Assembly: GCF_000275845.1 (NCBI RefSeq)
Contig: NW_006766888.1
Location: 998,084 to 1,062,083, forward strand
Direction: 5' to 3'
Source: Dichomitus squalens LYAD-421 SS1
Taxonomy: Eukaryota > Basidiomycota > Agaricomycetes > Polyporales > Polyporaceae
Length of the DNA stretch: 64,000 nucleotides
This document shows positions 49,301 through 59,042 of this stretch, in pieces. The notes below the pieces were generated by a model. That model saw only the letters and a program-made list of their open reading frames with translations, did no database searches and was not told the origin of the DNA. Within the stretch, counting starts at the first letter, position 1. Each line of letters opens with the position of its first letter. The position numbers and the translations under genes were made by a program.

Positions 49301-49893
49301 ATAGTCAGCTGTGACGATAGTCATAACGCCGTCGATGGGCATATACAAAATAGGATTGACGGGCGGCGGCCGTGACTGGAGGGAAGTTTGTTTCGGTGTT
49401 AGAAGTCGCATCCGCGCCGTTTTCGGATTAGGTCTGCAAAGTTCGGCGGTCAGACGTACCAGGGCAGTTGTCGCCTATGCACTATCTCCGACGCCCGAGA
49501 GTCATGACATCCACCGAGACCGCTGAACAATTGCTTCTGGAAGAGGACGAGCGTCCGAAACTTTGGCGCGAATTGACATCGTGTACATGGTGGGTCGAGC
49601 TCATACGCGTCGAGCGGCGACTGAATGGGTCGATGATGGTGATGGAAACTTGAAAGCAACGAAGAGAAAACCCTACTATAGGGTTGGCACTTAGCCATGT
49701 TTTTACTATAAGCAGTTAGGTACATGCGATGACATCATACCTTTTACCCCGCCTCCACGCACGTCCAGGCCCTTGCTCAAGCTGAGCTCGTCGTCGACAT
49801 GAATGACGCGCACGCCTTTGCGCACCACCTTCACGACCCTGCCAGTCCACGAACATCTTGCCCGTATTCCTTCCTTGCAGTACCCCGCTCACA
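46325..49893. other. 3.6-kb gene-poor region
   Basis: No gene can be supported with confidence. The best candidate is a 171-codon minus-strand frame at 48896-49411 followed by a possible donor, but its sequence is not recognised. Other frames overlap on both strands without domains. A 12-bp palindrome AACCCATGGGTT lies at 47531-47542. No transposon ends are seen. Confidence 0.45.
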
Positions 49894-51258
49894 ATGGAGA
49901 GCCTCCCACTCGACACATCTCATCCGGCAGTGAAGGAGTACCTTGCGCTTGTCAGGTAGGTAGATAGTCGTCTATGTCGTCGTTTTTGGTAGCTCTTGAT
50001 GATGGTGCATCTAGGCTACAAGTACTGACGCCATTGTCCTTGCTCGTCAATATCGCCACTCTCATGGTGTGCACGTTCGTGCTAGACCCAAACCTCGGTA
50101 CGTCTATGTAGCTCAGGCTGTAGTCTACAAAAATATGTTGAAGACAGTTGTAGGACAAATCGCCAAGCTATATCCCAGTTCAATCACACCACAACCACAC
50201 ATGATCGCGATATACGTTGTAGCATTATATATCCTGCAAGTCGGTTACTGTTTACTCCTGGTCCTTCCTCGCACGCCCGAAACGAAGCGCGCCCTCATCA
50301 AAGGGTGTGGCTTCCCTTTGGTGCTTTCGAATTGGGTCTTTGCTTTTTGGGCTATATCTTGGGTGAGTCATCTGGGTCATGTTGTTAGATATGGACAGCT
50401 TACCCATATTCACATATATTCGCAGATCCTGCAAGCGTTCCTCCTATCAACTGTATTTCTAGGAGTGATGCTCGTCCTCCTGATTTATGCCAACATCGTG
50501 CTACTAATCTATCATGTCCCAACAACGAAACGGCAAGTCGCCTTACCTTCCCTGACGTATTTGACCCAAGGCATTGATATGCTTTACGTAGACCACTCGA
50601 GCTCGCCTTTATACATGCACCCTTGCGGGCGTTCATGCTATTGCCGCTGATGGTCATGTTCCCTTATAGTCTCTTGTGTGTGCCTCCCCTTATCATGTTC
50701 GCATCGGAGCTGACAGTACTATGTATATCAGTGTGGCCCTAGGCAAGACATGGTCACCTGGCGAACCACAACATTATGATCGCGGGCAGTGGTCGGGGCT
50801 TATAGTCGTACTTACAGTGAATGTCATAGGTGTGTACCACGCAGTGGTTTACAAGAAGATATGTAGAGAGAGCTCACCTATTGATACAGGCTTTCTCGTA
50901 ATCGTCATCCGCCGCGATGTCGTGTGGTGTGTCGCGGCGACTTGGATATGTGCGAGCTTGTGGAGCCTGAAGCCGAAGCCTTATCCTGTCATGGTATGTC
51001 TTGAAATCGCATCAGAGAGCTATTGCAACAATCTCTGACAGATTACGATACCAGATCACAGTGATCCTCTTCACAGTGCTCCACCCTGCGGGGCTCGTCG
51101 TGTCCTCGATCTGGGCATGGCTTCGGGGAAGTAACGAACAACGTACGGGAGCTATAGCACTTCCTCCTGACGAGGAATCGCGTCCAAATGGAAGGTCGGC
51201 AGCTGCTCCGGGCGAGAGACCAGCTCGTGAAGTGGATGCAGAAGCTATCTGGGGGTAG
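49894..51258 (+). CDS. Multi-pass membrane protein, DUF1774-like
   Basis: Seven exons: 49894-49955, 50015-50097, 50148-50362, 50426-50532, 50592-50675, 50732-50993 and 51055-51258. They give 338 residues with all phases closed. About seven or eight hydrophobic segments are visible, for example VLTPLSLLVNIATLMVCTFV, MIAIYVVALYILQVGYCLL and ILQAFLLSTVFLGVMLVLL. The late segment DVVWCVAATWICASLW followed by KPKPYPV resembles fungal DUF1774 proteins as I remember them; this is not certain. The C-terminus is hydrophilic. Function is unknown. The fourth intron (50533-50591) is GC-AG with donor GCAAGT. A stop-free stretch at about 50865-50890 could be mistaken for a 27-bp intron but is too short. 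Confidence 0.75.
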
Positions 51259-51626
51259 AGAGCCGTCTGTTACTGTGACTGTTGCCCGGACGAGGATCAC
51301 CTTTGAAACACTTTAATGTAATAACCACTCACCTCTGTGAACACGATGACCACAAGGGGTAGAGGAGACATGACATCCAGGGATCGATGTGGCCCGAAAC
51401 GTGAGGGGAACAGAAGTCGTGCTTGCAACGATCGGGTCCGGAGGACAGGCCCGATCTGCACAGCCACACATACCAGATGCAGGCACGTGCATGGCCCAAT
51501 TTTTGGGAAGCGCGGGTATGGCTGGTTCTCGGGCTGCTCGTCCTGGCCCTTTGCCTACTCCTGCCCGGCCCCCTCTCTTGGCTTTCTTCATCCCTGTCAC
51601 GGCACACGGGAACATATACATGCGAC
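51259..51626. other. Intergenic region before ENP2
   Basis: A 368-bp gap between two same-strand genes. The reading frame of ENP2 is open upstream to 51423, but the first ATG giving the family N-terminus is at 51627. No motif seen. Confidence 0.5.
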
Positions 51627-54302
51627 ATGGGAGCGACACAAGATCCTAGTGCGGTCAAGGTCTACACAGTCAATGGAGAGGCTTCCAGTTCTTCATCCTC
51701 CCTCCCGGACTGGCTCACGCAGAAGCGTCAAGCCAAGGGCAAGGGAAAGAGAGTCATCAGGGAACAAGTCGAAGGTACGATAGAACTCATTCAGCACTTT
51801 GAGTTTCCCGAGGCAAGCAACAAGATAAAGACGACTCGAGATGGACACCATGCGATCGCGACCGGCACATACAAGCCACAGATTCGGGTGTGGGACTTGG
51901 ACCAGCTCTCATTGAAGTTTGAGAGGCATACGGATGCGGAGAACGTTGATTTTGTTGTGAGTGAGTCTTCCTGCCATGTCGGCACGTCAATGTTCTTTGG
52001 ATATCGTATGCTCACTCTCCACGTTGCTACTTTCAGATGCTCTCGGATGACTGGACAAAGTCAATACACCTCCAAAATGACCGTTCGGTCGAGCTCCACA
52101 CACAGGGCGGCTTCCACTATCGTACTCGCATACCCCGCTTTGGCCGCGCACTTGCATACCACTCCCCCTCATGCGACAGTCTCTTCGCTGCCTCCGGTCC
52201 AGAGATATTTCGTCTCAACCTAGATCAGGGCCGCTTCCTCAATCCTTTGGTGCTACAAGGAGATGGAGAGGACATCCCCGGCGTGAACGTGATAGACATC
52301 AATCCCGCGCACCAACTGTTTGCGTTCGGCGTCGAGGGTAATGGCACTGTCGAGCTATGGGACCCTCGATCGCGCTCAAGAGTAGGTATTCTGCGTCTGC
52401 CGCACGAGAGGCTTATGCCTCTGAATGCAACCGCACTTCCTGCACTCCCTGGCATCGACGACGGGACGCGACCAGCTCCGCTTTCGGTAACCGCTATCGC
52501 TTCTAGACAGGACGGCTTGTCGTATGCCATCGGGACGTCGACGGGGCACACGCTGCTATACGACATACGGTCTGCGAGGCATCTGGCCTTGAAGGACCAG
52601 GGGTACGGCTTGCCTGTGAAGAACGTGAGCTGGATAGAGGGCGGAAGTCGGATGGCTGGTGAAGGGTACATCCTCAGTGCGGACAAGAAGGTTATCAAGA
52701 TCTGGAATCGCAACACCGTACGTGGACTGTCTACCGCACTTAGCTGCTTGCTTTTGTGCTGACTATATGCGCTAGCCCGAGTCCAACTTTACTTCTATCA
52801 CCCCTGCAAGAGACATCAACGATGTACACCATATACCAGGGACCGGTCTCATGCTGCTAGCCAACGAGGGTATCAAGATGACCACGTACTTTGTCCCCCA
52901 ACTCGGTCCCGCGCCGAAATGGTGCAGTTTCCTCGAGAACCTTACCGAGGAGATGGAGGACCAGACGACGCGCACGGCCTACCAGGACTACAAGTTCATC
53001 GACCGCAGCGAGCTCGCGAAGTATGTGCAGCTTCCGTCGTGCCTCGGCCATTTGCTGACTATATGCGTGTGACCTTTGCTCGACACGCACAGACTTGGCC
53101 TCGACCACCTCGTTGGGACCCCTACGCTCAAGCCGTACATGCACGGATACTTCGTCTCCCTCCAGCTCTACGACGCCGCGCGTGTCATCGCCAATCCGTA
53201 CGCGTACGCCGAGCACCGCGAGCGCATGGTGCAGGAGAAGATGGAGAAGCTTGCTGAGACGCGCATCCGCGCGAAGAAGGACAGCGCAGCGGGGGCCCGT
53301 ATAAAGGTCAACAAGGCGCTAGCAGAGAAAATCCGGAAGGAGGAGGAGCGGGCGCGAAAGAAGGAGGAACGCAAGACCGCGAAAAAGGCAAAGGCGCAGA
53401 CTGTGGCAGATGGGCAAGGCGATGCGATGGAGGTGGACGAGGAAGGAGGGCAGGAGAAGGAGAAGGAGGCGGGGGAGGAAAAGCCAAGCTTGCTGCACGA
53501 CCCGCGTTTCGCTGCTGTGTTCGAGGACCCCGAGTATCAGGTGGACGAGTCCAGCAGGGAGTTCGCACTCCTTAACCCGTCTTCAGTCGCGCAGCGGCAG
53601 AACCGGGAGGCTGGCCGGCCGAGGGGGAAGACTGCGGTGGAGGAGGAAGAGGAGGAGAGCGACAAGTCCTCATCGGATCCCCTCAGCGAGAGTGACGAGA
53701 GCGAGGGCGACAAGAGCGAGAGCGAGAGCGAGGACAGTGATGATGCTGGTGGTAAGTCATACGCCTCCCTTTCATGAGGATAGAACATGAATGCTGATCA
53801 CACCACAGAACTCTGGCAGGACAGCATCCGCGCCCGTATCGCGGCGCGCAATACCGGGCCCAAGCCTACTCGCGGACCTCCACGGCGCGACCCAAAGGTC
53901 CGCCTTGTGCCGCTTCAAGCCCAACAGTCCGGTCGTGCTCGCGGTGCGGATAAGGACGCGACGTTTGGCCAACGTCGCTCACAGCTGGGCTCCAAGGGCA
54001 AGCAGCGTGCTTCGACGCAAGATGCAGACGTCCACCACACCGCCGACGGCGTGGAGATGACGTTCATCCCCAGGACGACCTCGTCGGGCGCCGACTACGA
54101 CGACGAGCCTGGTGGGAAGGCAGCGCAGGCAAAGGGCAGGACGAAGGAGCCGAGACGGAAGGGCGTGGAGGTATTCGGGGCTGGCATGGAGAAGGGTGGG
54201 GAGGACCCCGAGGTCGAGATGGCCGAGTCGGAGAGGAGCGGGAGGACAAAACGACGACAGGGCATGCGGAGCGGGAGCAAGAACACGTTCAGGCGGATGT
54301 GA
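51627..54302 (+). CDS. ENP2: Nucleolar ribosome-biogenesis factor Enp2/NOL10
   Basis: A small-subunit processome component needed for 18S rRNA maturation. Five exons: 51627-51956, 52037-52717, 52776-53020, 53093-53751 and 53809-54302. They give 802 residues. The start VKVYTVNG and LPDWLTQKR is typical. A WD-repeat-like propeller follows, with IRVWDLDQLSLKFERH, IPRFGRALAYH, GNGTVELWDPRSRSRVG and VIKIWNRNT. Next come KFIDRSELAKLGLDHL and YFVSLQLYDAARVIANPYAY. The NUC153 motif DPRFAAVFEDPEYQVDE lies near 555-571. The C-terminal third has a Lys/Glu coiled stretch, an acidic Ser/Glu/Asp tract and basic repeats, typical of nucleolar proteins. Identification is secure. Confidence 0.95.
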
Positions 54303-54602
54303 AGTTGGCATTGTTGTATGTTGTATCTCTTGTCCTGCTCGTTCGCTTGCTGTCATGCTGTCATGTTGTATGCGCGGTGCCCTTGCACTCAAACCTATGC
54401 GTGCGGGCTCGATATCTAAAGGATGACTATAAGAGGCCGCCAACGCCGTGGCAGCCATGCAGACGATGCAAGAATATGCTGAGCGTCGTGGTTGGACACG
54501 TTTATCTAAATAGTATACAATGGACGTCGTCGTGAATCTATGTAAAGATAACGTACCCCAGCCACCAACGGCGAAGCAGACCGCCACGACACGATGAGCC
54601 CA

Positions 54603-56111
54603 TTACGAGGCTGCAGCCGGGCGTCCAGGCGCCCCCGTCCCGACCGCAGACACAACCGCCTGGGCAGCGGGCGACCGCGGGGCAAACGGCGTAGAGCCGG
54701 GATTGAGTTCCGACTTCGCCGCGACGGCGGCCTGAGCCTGGTGCGACTGTGAGCCCGACCGATGGCGAGTGGGCTCGAAGGGCGGCGCGCGGCTCGACAG
54801 CATCGATGAGCTCCCAGTGGTGGTAGAGCCGATGGGGGTGGACGACGCCGAGGATGACGAGGAGCCCTGGGCGTGCTGCGCGCGGAAGCTGCGGCCGTGG
54901 TGGTTCTTGTGCGGGTGCCCGTGTGGCGGGAGGTGGAGGACGCCCGGGGTGGGATGATTTGGGCCGGGGAAGGACGCGCGCTGGCCTTGCGGTCGGTGGA
55001 CCGGGTCCTGGTGCTGGTAGGCCGTCGGTCGCGGGGGCGGGAAAGATGGGCGGGGATGATGGTGCTGGTGGGGATGGTGGGGCATGTGGGGGTGCGAGTG
55101 TCGTTTGCGTGGGTGTGCATGGTGCTGGCCCGGGTGGAAGTTGTGCGGGGGGTTGGGATGCGCGTGCGACGGGGCATGCAACGGCTTCTCCCTGTCGCCC
55201 TCCGGCGAGCTGTCGTCCGCCGTCCTCGCGGATCCAGAGGCTGCTGGCACGCCCTCCGGTTCCTCGTCCGCCACAGGGTCGCCCTCGTACCCATACGGGT
55301 CCCGCTCGACCCTCTCCCGCTCCTCCTCCAGCTTCCTCAGCCTCTCCTCAAGCTCCTGTATGACCCCGCCCTCGCCCTCCAACTTCTGCCGCTTCCCGCT
55401 CAGCTTCTCCAGCCGAGTCACCAGACCCGCAAGCTCCTGCTGAGCCGCCTCCTCCCTGGCCCTCTCCCTCCCCTCCGCCTCCTCCCTCCTCCGCCTCGCC
55501 CTGTCCGCCTCGCCGCTCACCTGTTCCCACTCTCTTTCCACCTCCCTCTTGCGCTCCTCCAGCCCCGGCAGCGCGCCCTCGATCTCGCTCACGAGTGCCT
55601 CGATGTCCTGCGCAGCGGCCAACGTCTGCTTGACCGCCTCCTGCAGCGCGAGCACCTTCTTGCGCGCGCGGCCCTCGCCCGCCGCCTGGCGGTCAGACGC
55701 GCGCCGGAGGGTGTCGATCTCGGCGCGGAGCGCGGCGTCCGCCTTCTGGCTCTCGCGCCGCGCCGACTTGAGCTCGGAGCTGAGCTGCGCGTGCTCGGAC
55801 GTGAGCTGAGAGAGGGCGTGCGTGAGCTGCACGCGGCGGTCTTCGAGCGTGAACGCGGAGGCGGAGGGGGGGGAGTGGGCGGCGCCGTTCGAGTGCTGAT
55901 ATGAGTGCGAGTGCGGGTGAGGGGGAGACGGCGATAAGGGTGCATTGGAGGATTCGGGCGAGCTGAGGAAGGTTTGTTCGTCTGGGGCGCAGGACGATAG
56001 GCGTGCGGGGTCGGAGGAGAGTGCTTCGGGATCTGCGATGTAGAGAATGTTGAGTACGTTGTCGAACACACGGGCGAGGTATCGCGTCTGGGCGGGCTGG
56101 TATAGGTTCAT
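54603..56111 (-). CDS. Coiled-coil protein with His/Pro-rich tail (unknown function)
   Basis: One long open exon of 502 codons from an ATG at 56111 to TAA at 54603-54605. A short N-terminal part (LARVFDNVLNILYIADPEAL) is followed by a Ser/Pro/His linker. A long coiled coil covers about residues 95-270, rich in Glu, Arg, Ala and Leu. The C-terminal half is low complexity, with dense His-Pro repeats (HPHMPHHPHQHHH) and Ser/Thr/Pro runs. I do not recognise a family. It may be the second part of one gene with the open frame at 56255-56857: the two lie on the same strand 143 bp apart, but the phases of the obvious donor and acceptors do not match, so a small linking exon would be needed. GC content is very high. 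Confidence 0.6.
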   Translation of the reverse strand: MNLYQPAQTRYLARVFDNVLNILYIADPEALSSDPARLSSCAPDEQTFLSSPESSNAPLSPSPPHPHSHSYQHSNGAAHSPPSASAFTLEDRRVQLTHALSQLTSEHAQLSSELKSARRESQKADAALRAEIDTLRRASDRQAAGEGRARKKVLALQEAVKQTLAAAQDIEALVSEIEGALPGLEERKREVEREWEQVSGEADRARRRREEAEGRERAREEAAQQELAGLVTRLEKLSGKRQKLEGEGGVIQELEERLRKLEEERERVERDPYGYEGDPVADEEPEGVPAASGSARTADDSSPEGDREKPLHAPSHAHPNPPHNFHPGQHHAHPRKRHSHPHMPHHPHQHHHPRPSFPPPRPTAYQHQDPVHRPQGQRASFPGPNHPTPGVLHLPPHGHPHKNHHGRSFRAQHAQGSSSSSASSTPIGSTTTGSSSMLSSRAPPFEPTRHRSGSQSHQAQAAVAAKSELNPGSTPFAPRSPAAQAVVSAVGTGAPGRPAAAS

Positions 56112-56254
56112 GCTGGCGAGATGGGGTTCAAAGCAATACCGCTATGGGGGAGACGCAGTAGTAAAGCAGTCGGCCCACTATCATTCATATCGAGGCGCAT
56201 ATCAAGCCCCGGTCGCGTGAGCCGCCATCTCGCGCAGAAGGACGTCGTCTTGGG

Positions 56255-56857
56255 TTAGTGTCTGCTACCCGATGACTTCGACAGGACGCTGGGCGCAGAC
56301 ACATGATTGACGACATAGATTGCGTATCTCGCGATAACGGGGGACGATAGCGCAGTGGCGGACTGCCACGCAGATTCGCGCAGGGAGGCGGCAAGGCGGA
56401 CTAGTGATGATCGAAAGGACGCACCTGTGGTGACTTGGCCCCGCAAACTCGTCTCTCCCGGCATTACCCCGAGCTCGACGTCGTACTGCCTGGCGGGCAT
56501 GAGGCCGTGGACGATGATGATGGCCTCGTCGTCGACCTCATCCTTGCTGACGATGACCTTCCTCCACGGGGTGCCGTTAACCTTGACCGAGAAGCCGTTC
56601 CGGATTATGCCGCTAACAATCTGCGGCTGATCGGTGTCGGCGACGCTCGCGGTTTCTCTGCTAGTGGAGGCCTCGTCATCGTCGGAAGAGGAGAGGCCGA
56701 GGGATGCGAGGGAGATGTCTGCGTCGTGGGCAGAGTAGGGAGAGGAGAGGACAAAGGTGACGGAGACGGAGGTGATTTCCCGGACGGAGAGGGAGAGGGA
56801 GGGGTAGCCGGGGCGGATGGAGTGCCAAGAGGAGCCGTCTGCGAACTGGTCGTCCAT
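56255..56857 (-). CDS. Fungal protein with a beta-sandwich-like (FN3-like) region; possible 5' part of the coiled-coil gene
   Basis: An open frame of 200 residues from ATG 56857. It has a beta-strand-rich pattern (LSLSVREITSVSVTFVLS, SGIIRNGFSVKVNGTPWRKV, AIIIVHGLMPARQYDVELGV), which looks like a fibronectin-III-type fold. A strong donor (G|GTGCGT) occurs at about 56423, after RGQVTT, so the last ~57 residues may be intronic. The function is not recognised. It is divergent from DJ-1. Confidence 0.55.
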   Translation of the reverse strand: MDDQFADGSSWHSIRPGYPSLSLSVREITSVSVTFVLSSPYSAHDADISLASLGLSSSDDDEASTSRETASVADTDQPQIVSGIIRNGFSVKVNGTPWRKVIVSKDEVDDEAIIIVHGLMPARQYDVELGVMPGETSLRGQVTTGASFRSSLVRLAASLRESAWQSATALSSPVIARYAIYVVNHVSAPSVLSKSSGSRH

Positions 56858-57301
56858 TTTGGTCGTGCGCTGGAACGTCTCTCACACCACTAGGCTTATA
56901 CAAGACGGTCTGCGTGATAAACTTAGCGTAGCGTTCCCGCCCTTGCCTAGCCACCTGCGGTGGCTGAGACTAACGCGTACCTTATTACGTGCTTTCGTAA
57001 ACGTTCGTGCAGGATAGGAGCATCTGAGCTGGCATGCGTGGACAATGCGGATATCCGGAGAGAGGTGGACGGATGGCTGTTGGATCCTGCCACAAGGCGA
57101 GAGAGCTTGAAACTTGTGCTGCAGGCCACCCCCGATCTGATCTCCCGCCACCGGAATTTTGCACTTTCCAAAACAAACCTCAAGCTCAAGCTCAAGCCTG
57201 ACGTCATCCTGTAGCTATCCAGCAGGTACTGTCGGCCAACGACCTCAGCTGGTCTCGCACAATTATAACCGCACTCACGCCGCCCCCCTCGCAGAGTCGC
57301 C
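56858..57301. other. Divergent intergenic region, beta-sandwich gene / DJ-1
   Basis: A 444-bp head-to-head gap. It contains three CTCAAG hexamer copies (about 57179-57196) and a full CRE site just before DJ-1. An 84-codon frame at 56960-57214 has no recognisable features. Confidence 0.5.
57199..57206. promoter_or_regulatory. CRE/ATF palindrome TGACGTCA upstream of DJ-1
   Basis: The full 8-bp cyclic-AMP-response-element palindrome lies 96 bp upstream of the DJ-1 start codon. In fungi this site is bound by Atf1/AtfA-type bZIP stress regulators. A role in stress induction of DJ-1 is inferred. Confidence 0.45.
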
Positions 57302-58272
57302 ATGGTTTCTGCACTAATTCTGATCGCGGACGGAACGGAGGAGATGGAGTTGTGCGCATCTCTTTCGCCTCATAAGATGTCCACAACGTGCGAAGCTGAA
57401 GCACAGCTACATCCAGTACCATCACCTACGATACCCTCGTCCGAGCTGGTGCCTCATGCACCTCTGCGTTTGTATCCACCGAGGAGCGTCAGGGAGATAG
57501 CGGTTCCTACGAGAAGAATCCTCCTTTCGCAAAGGGCTCTCGCGGCATCAACATCCTCCCTGACACCTACTTTTCGCCTCAGGCGCACACTCCGGTAGGT
57601 CCGTCTGAGGGTAAACCAAAATATCTCCTGAAAGGCACGTTGTATAGGACAAGTTCGATCTGCTCGTCATCCCAGGAGGTGCCAAGGGAGCCGAGACGAT
57701 CTCCAACAGCTCCCCGGTACAGCACTTGGTCCGCCAGTTTCTCGAGGCCGGCAAATATGTGGGCATGATTTGTGCAGGTCAGCCAGAGTGATACATCCCC
57801 GAATTGAGTGGTGGCACTAAGCTGTGAACTGCAGGTAGCCTCGCCGCGTTGACGGCAAAGCTGCCGAAGCAGCCGCTGACGTCGCACCCAAGCGTAAAGG
57901 ACCGCCTTGCAGATGGTCGGTGGCCATCGCCTTTTCTGATGAGGTGGATTGCTCACGATGATCTCTCGAGCAGCTTTCGTGTACTCCGAGCAATCGGTCG
58001 TCGTCTCCGGAAAGCTGGTGACAAGGTAAGTAATGATGATTCAGTTATGCAGTCATCCAATGGGCTAAATGTCTGATCTGTTATTCCACACACTTAACGC
58101 AGTCGAGGTCCAGGTGAGTAGTTCAAGGTCACATATAACAAACACGCAATCACATCATATCTCAGGAACCACTTTTCCCTTCGCATTCACCCTTGTTGAA
58201 ATGCTATTCGGTAAGGAGAAGCGCGAGGAGGTTATAGGACCCATGGTCTTCCCTCCGGGCACTTGGGCCTAA
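57302..58272 (+). CDS. DJ-1/PARK7-family protein
   Basis: Seven exons: 57302-57351, 57417-57594, 57648-57777, 57835-57915, 57974-58025, 58103-58113 and 58166-58272. They give 202 residues. Family features are GTEEMEF with Glu16, FDLLVIPGGAKGAE, and the nucleophilic elbow VGMICAGS with Cys118, the redox-sensitive cysteine. TSRGPGTTFPFAFTLVE and a C-terminal EEVIGPM complete the domain. DJ-1 proteins act in protection from oxidative and glycation damage; glyoxalase or deglycase activity is reported for relatives. Exon 6 is an 11-nt microexon coding SRGP, part of the most conserved stretch. A CRE site lies upstream. Confidence 0.93.
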
Positions 58273-59042
58273 GACCCTACGCATGGTCTGGTCACGATTC
58301 AGGAAACAAAGCTATTGTGTGCCATGTAGGCACCTGTGCATGTATCACTAGCGAAGACCAGTGCTCCAAAATCCTTGTAATCACTTAACGGGCAATACGG
58401 AAGATAGTATAGGGGACAATGACCTTGGATTGAGCAGCACACCCACCACAGCTCGCAATTTCCCTTGTGCGGAAAAATGCAGCACTCCGCTGCAACGACT
58501 TCACGATCGCCTAAGTATTAGCGTAAGATCAAAGTATGAGCTTACACCACAATGGCCAAGAGCAATTCGTCGGACAGGGTATGGTCCGCGTATTCTCCTG
58601 ACACATCTGCAAAGGAATAACAGTAGTGTCTTCACGCCTACCGAAAGCACAGCTCTCGCCATTGCTGTGCTTGCGTCCGAGCGAAGTGGTCGTGCCACTG
58701 GGTTCCGCGGGACGGGTCCGGGGGTCTGCATATCGCACCGATCGCGGGGCTTCGCACGATCGCATCCCATCGCAATCTCAGATCTGTGTTGATAGAGCTC
58801 GGACATCCTTTTGGTTGCCGGGGCCCGTCCACGTCCCATGATGGCCACCAGATCGCTGGGCTTCATAGGTTATACCTTCGCGGGAGGGCCTCCTTCATAC
58901 ATATCGCCAACACGTCGTGGAAACTGAACACCCAGTGGGGGAGCAAGGTGTAGAGAAGGAGATGAGGGTGCTATATGAGTATTATACTTACTACTACGCT
59001 ACAACTTGAATGCTCGTAAAGCGGAGATGGGGATGATAGAGT
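58273..59042. other. Convergent intergenic region, DJ-1 / IleRS
   Basis: A 770-bp stretch between two gene ends. Only 3' UTRs are expected. Short frames on both strands overlap with no domain. Nothing else seen. Confidence 0.5.

Noticed and set aside
50865..50892. 27-bp intron in the DUF1774-like gene (GTAGAG...ACAG)
   Set aside because: Too short for splicing, and the frame is open straight through it.
54873..55904. 343-codon plus-strand frame opposite the coiled-coil gene
   Set aside because: It mirrors the Glu/Arg-rich coiled-coil coding strand as Leu/Pro-rich sequence, a usual antisense shadow of GC-rich repeats.
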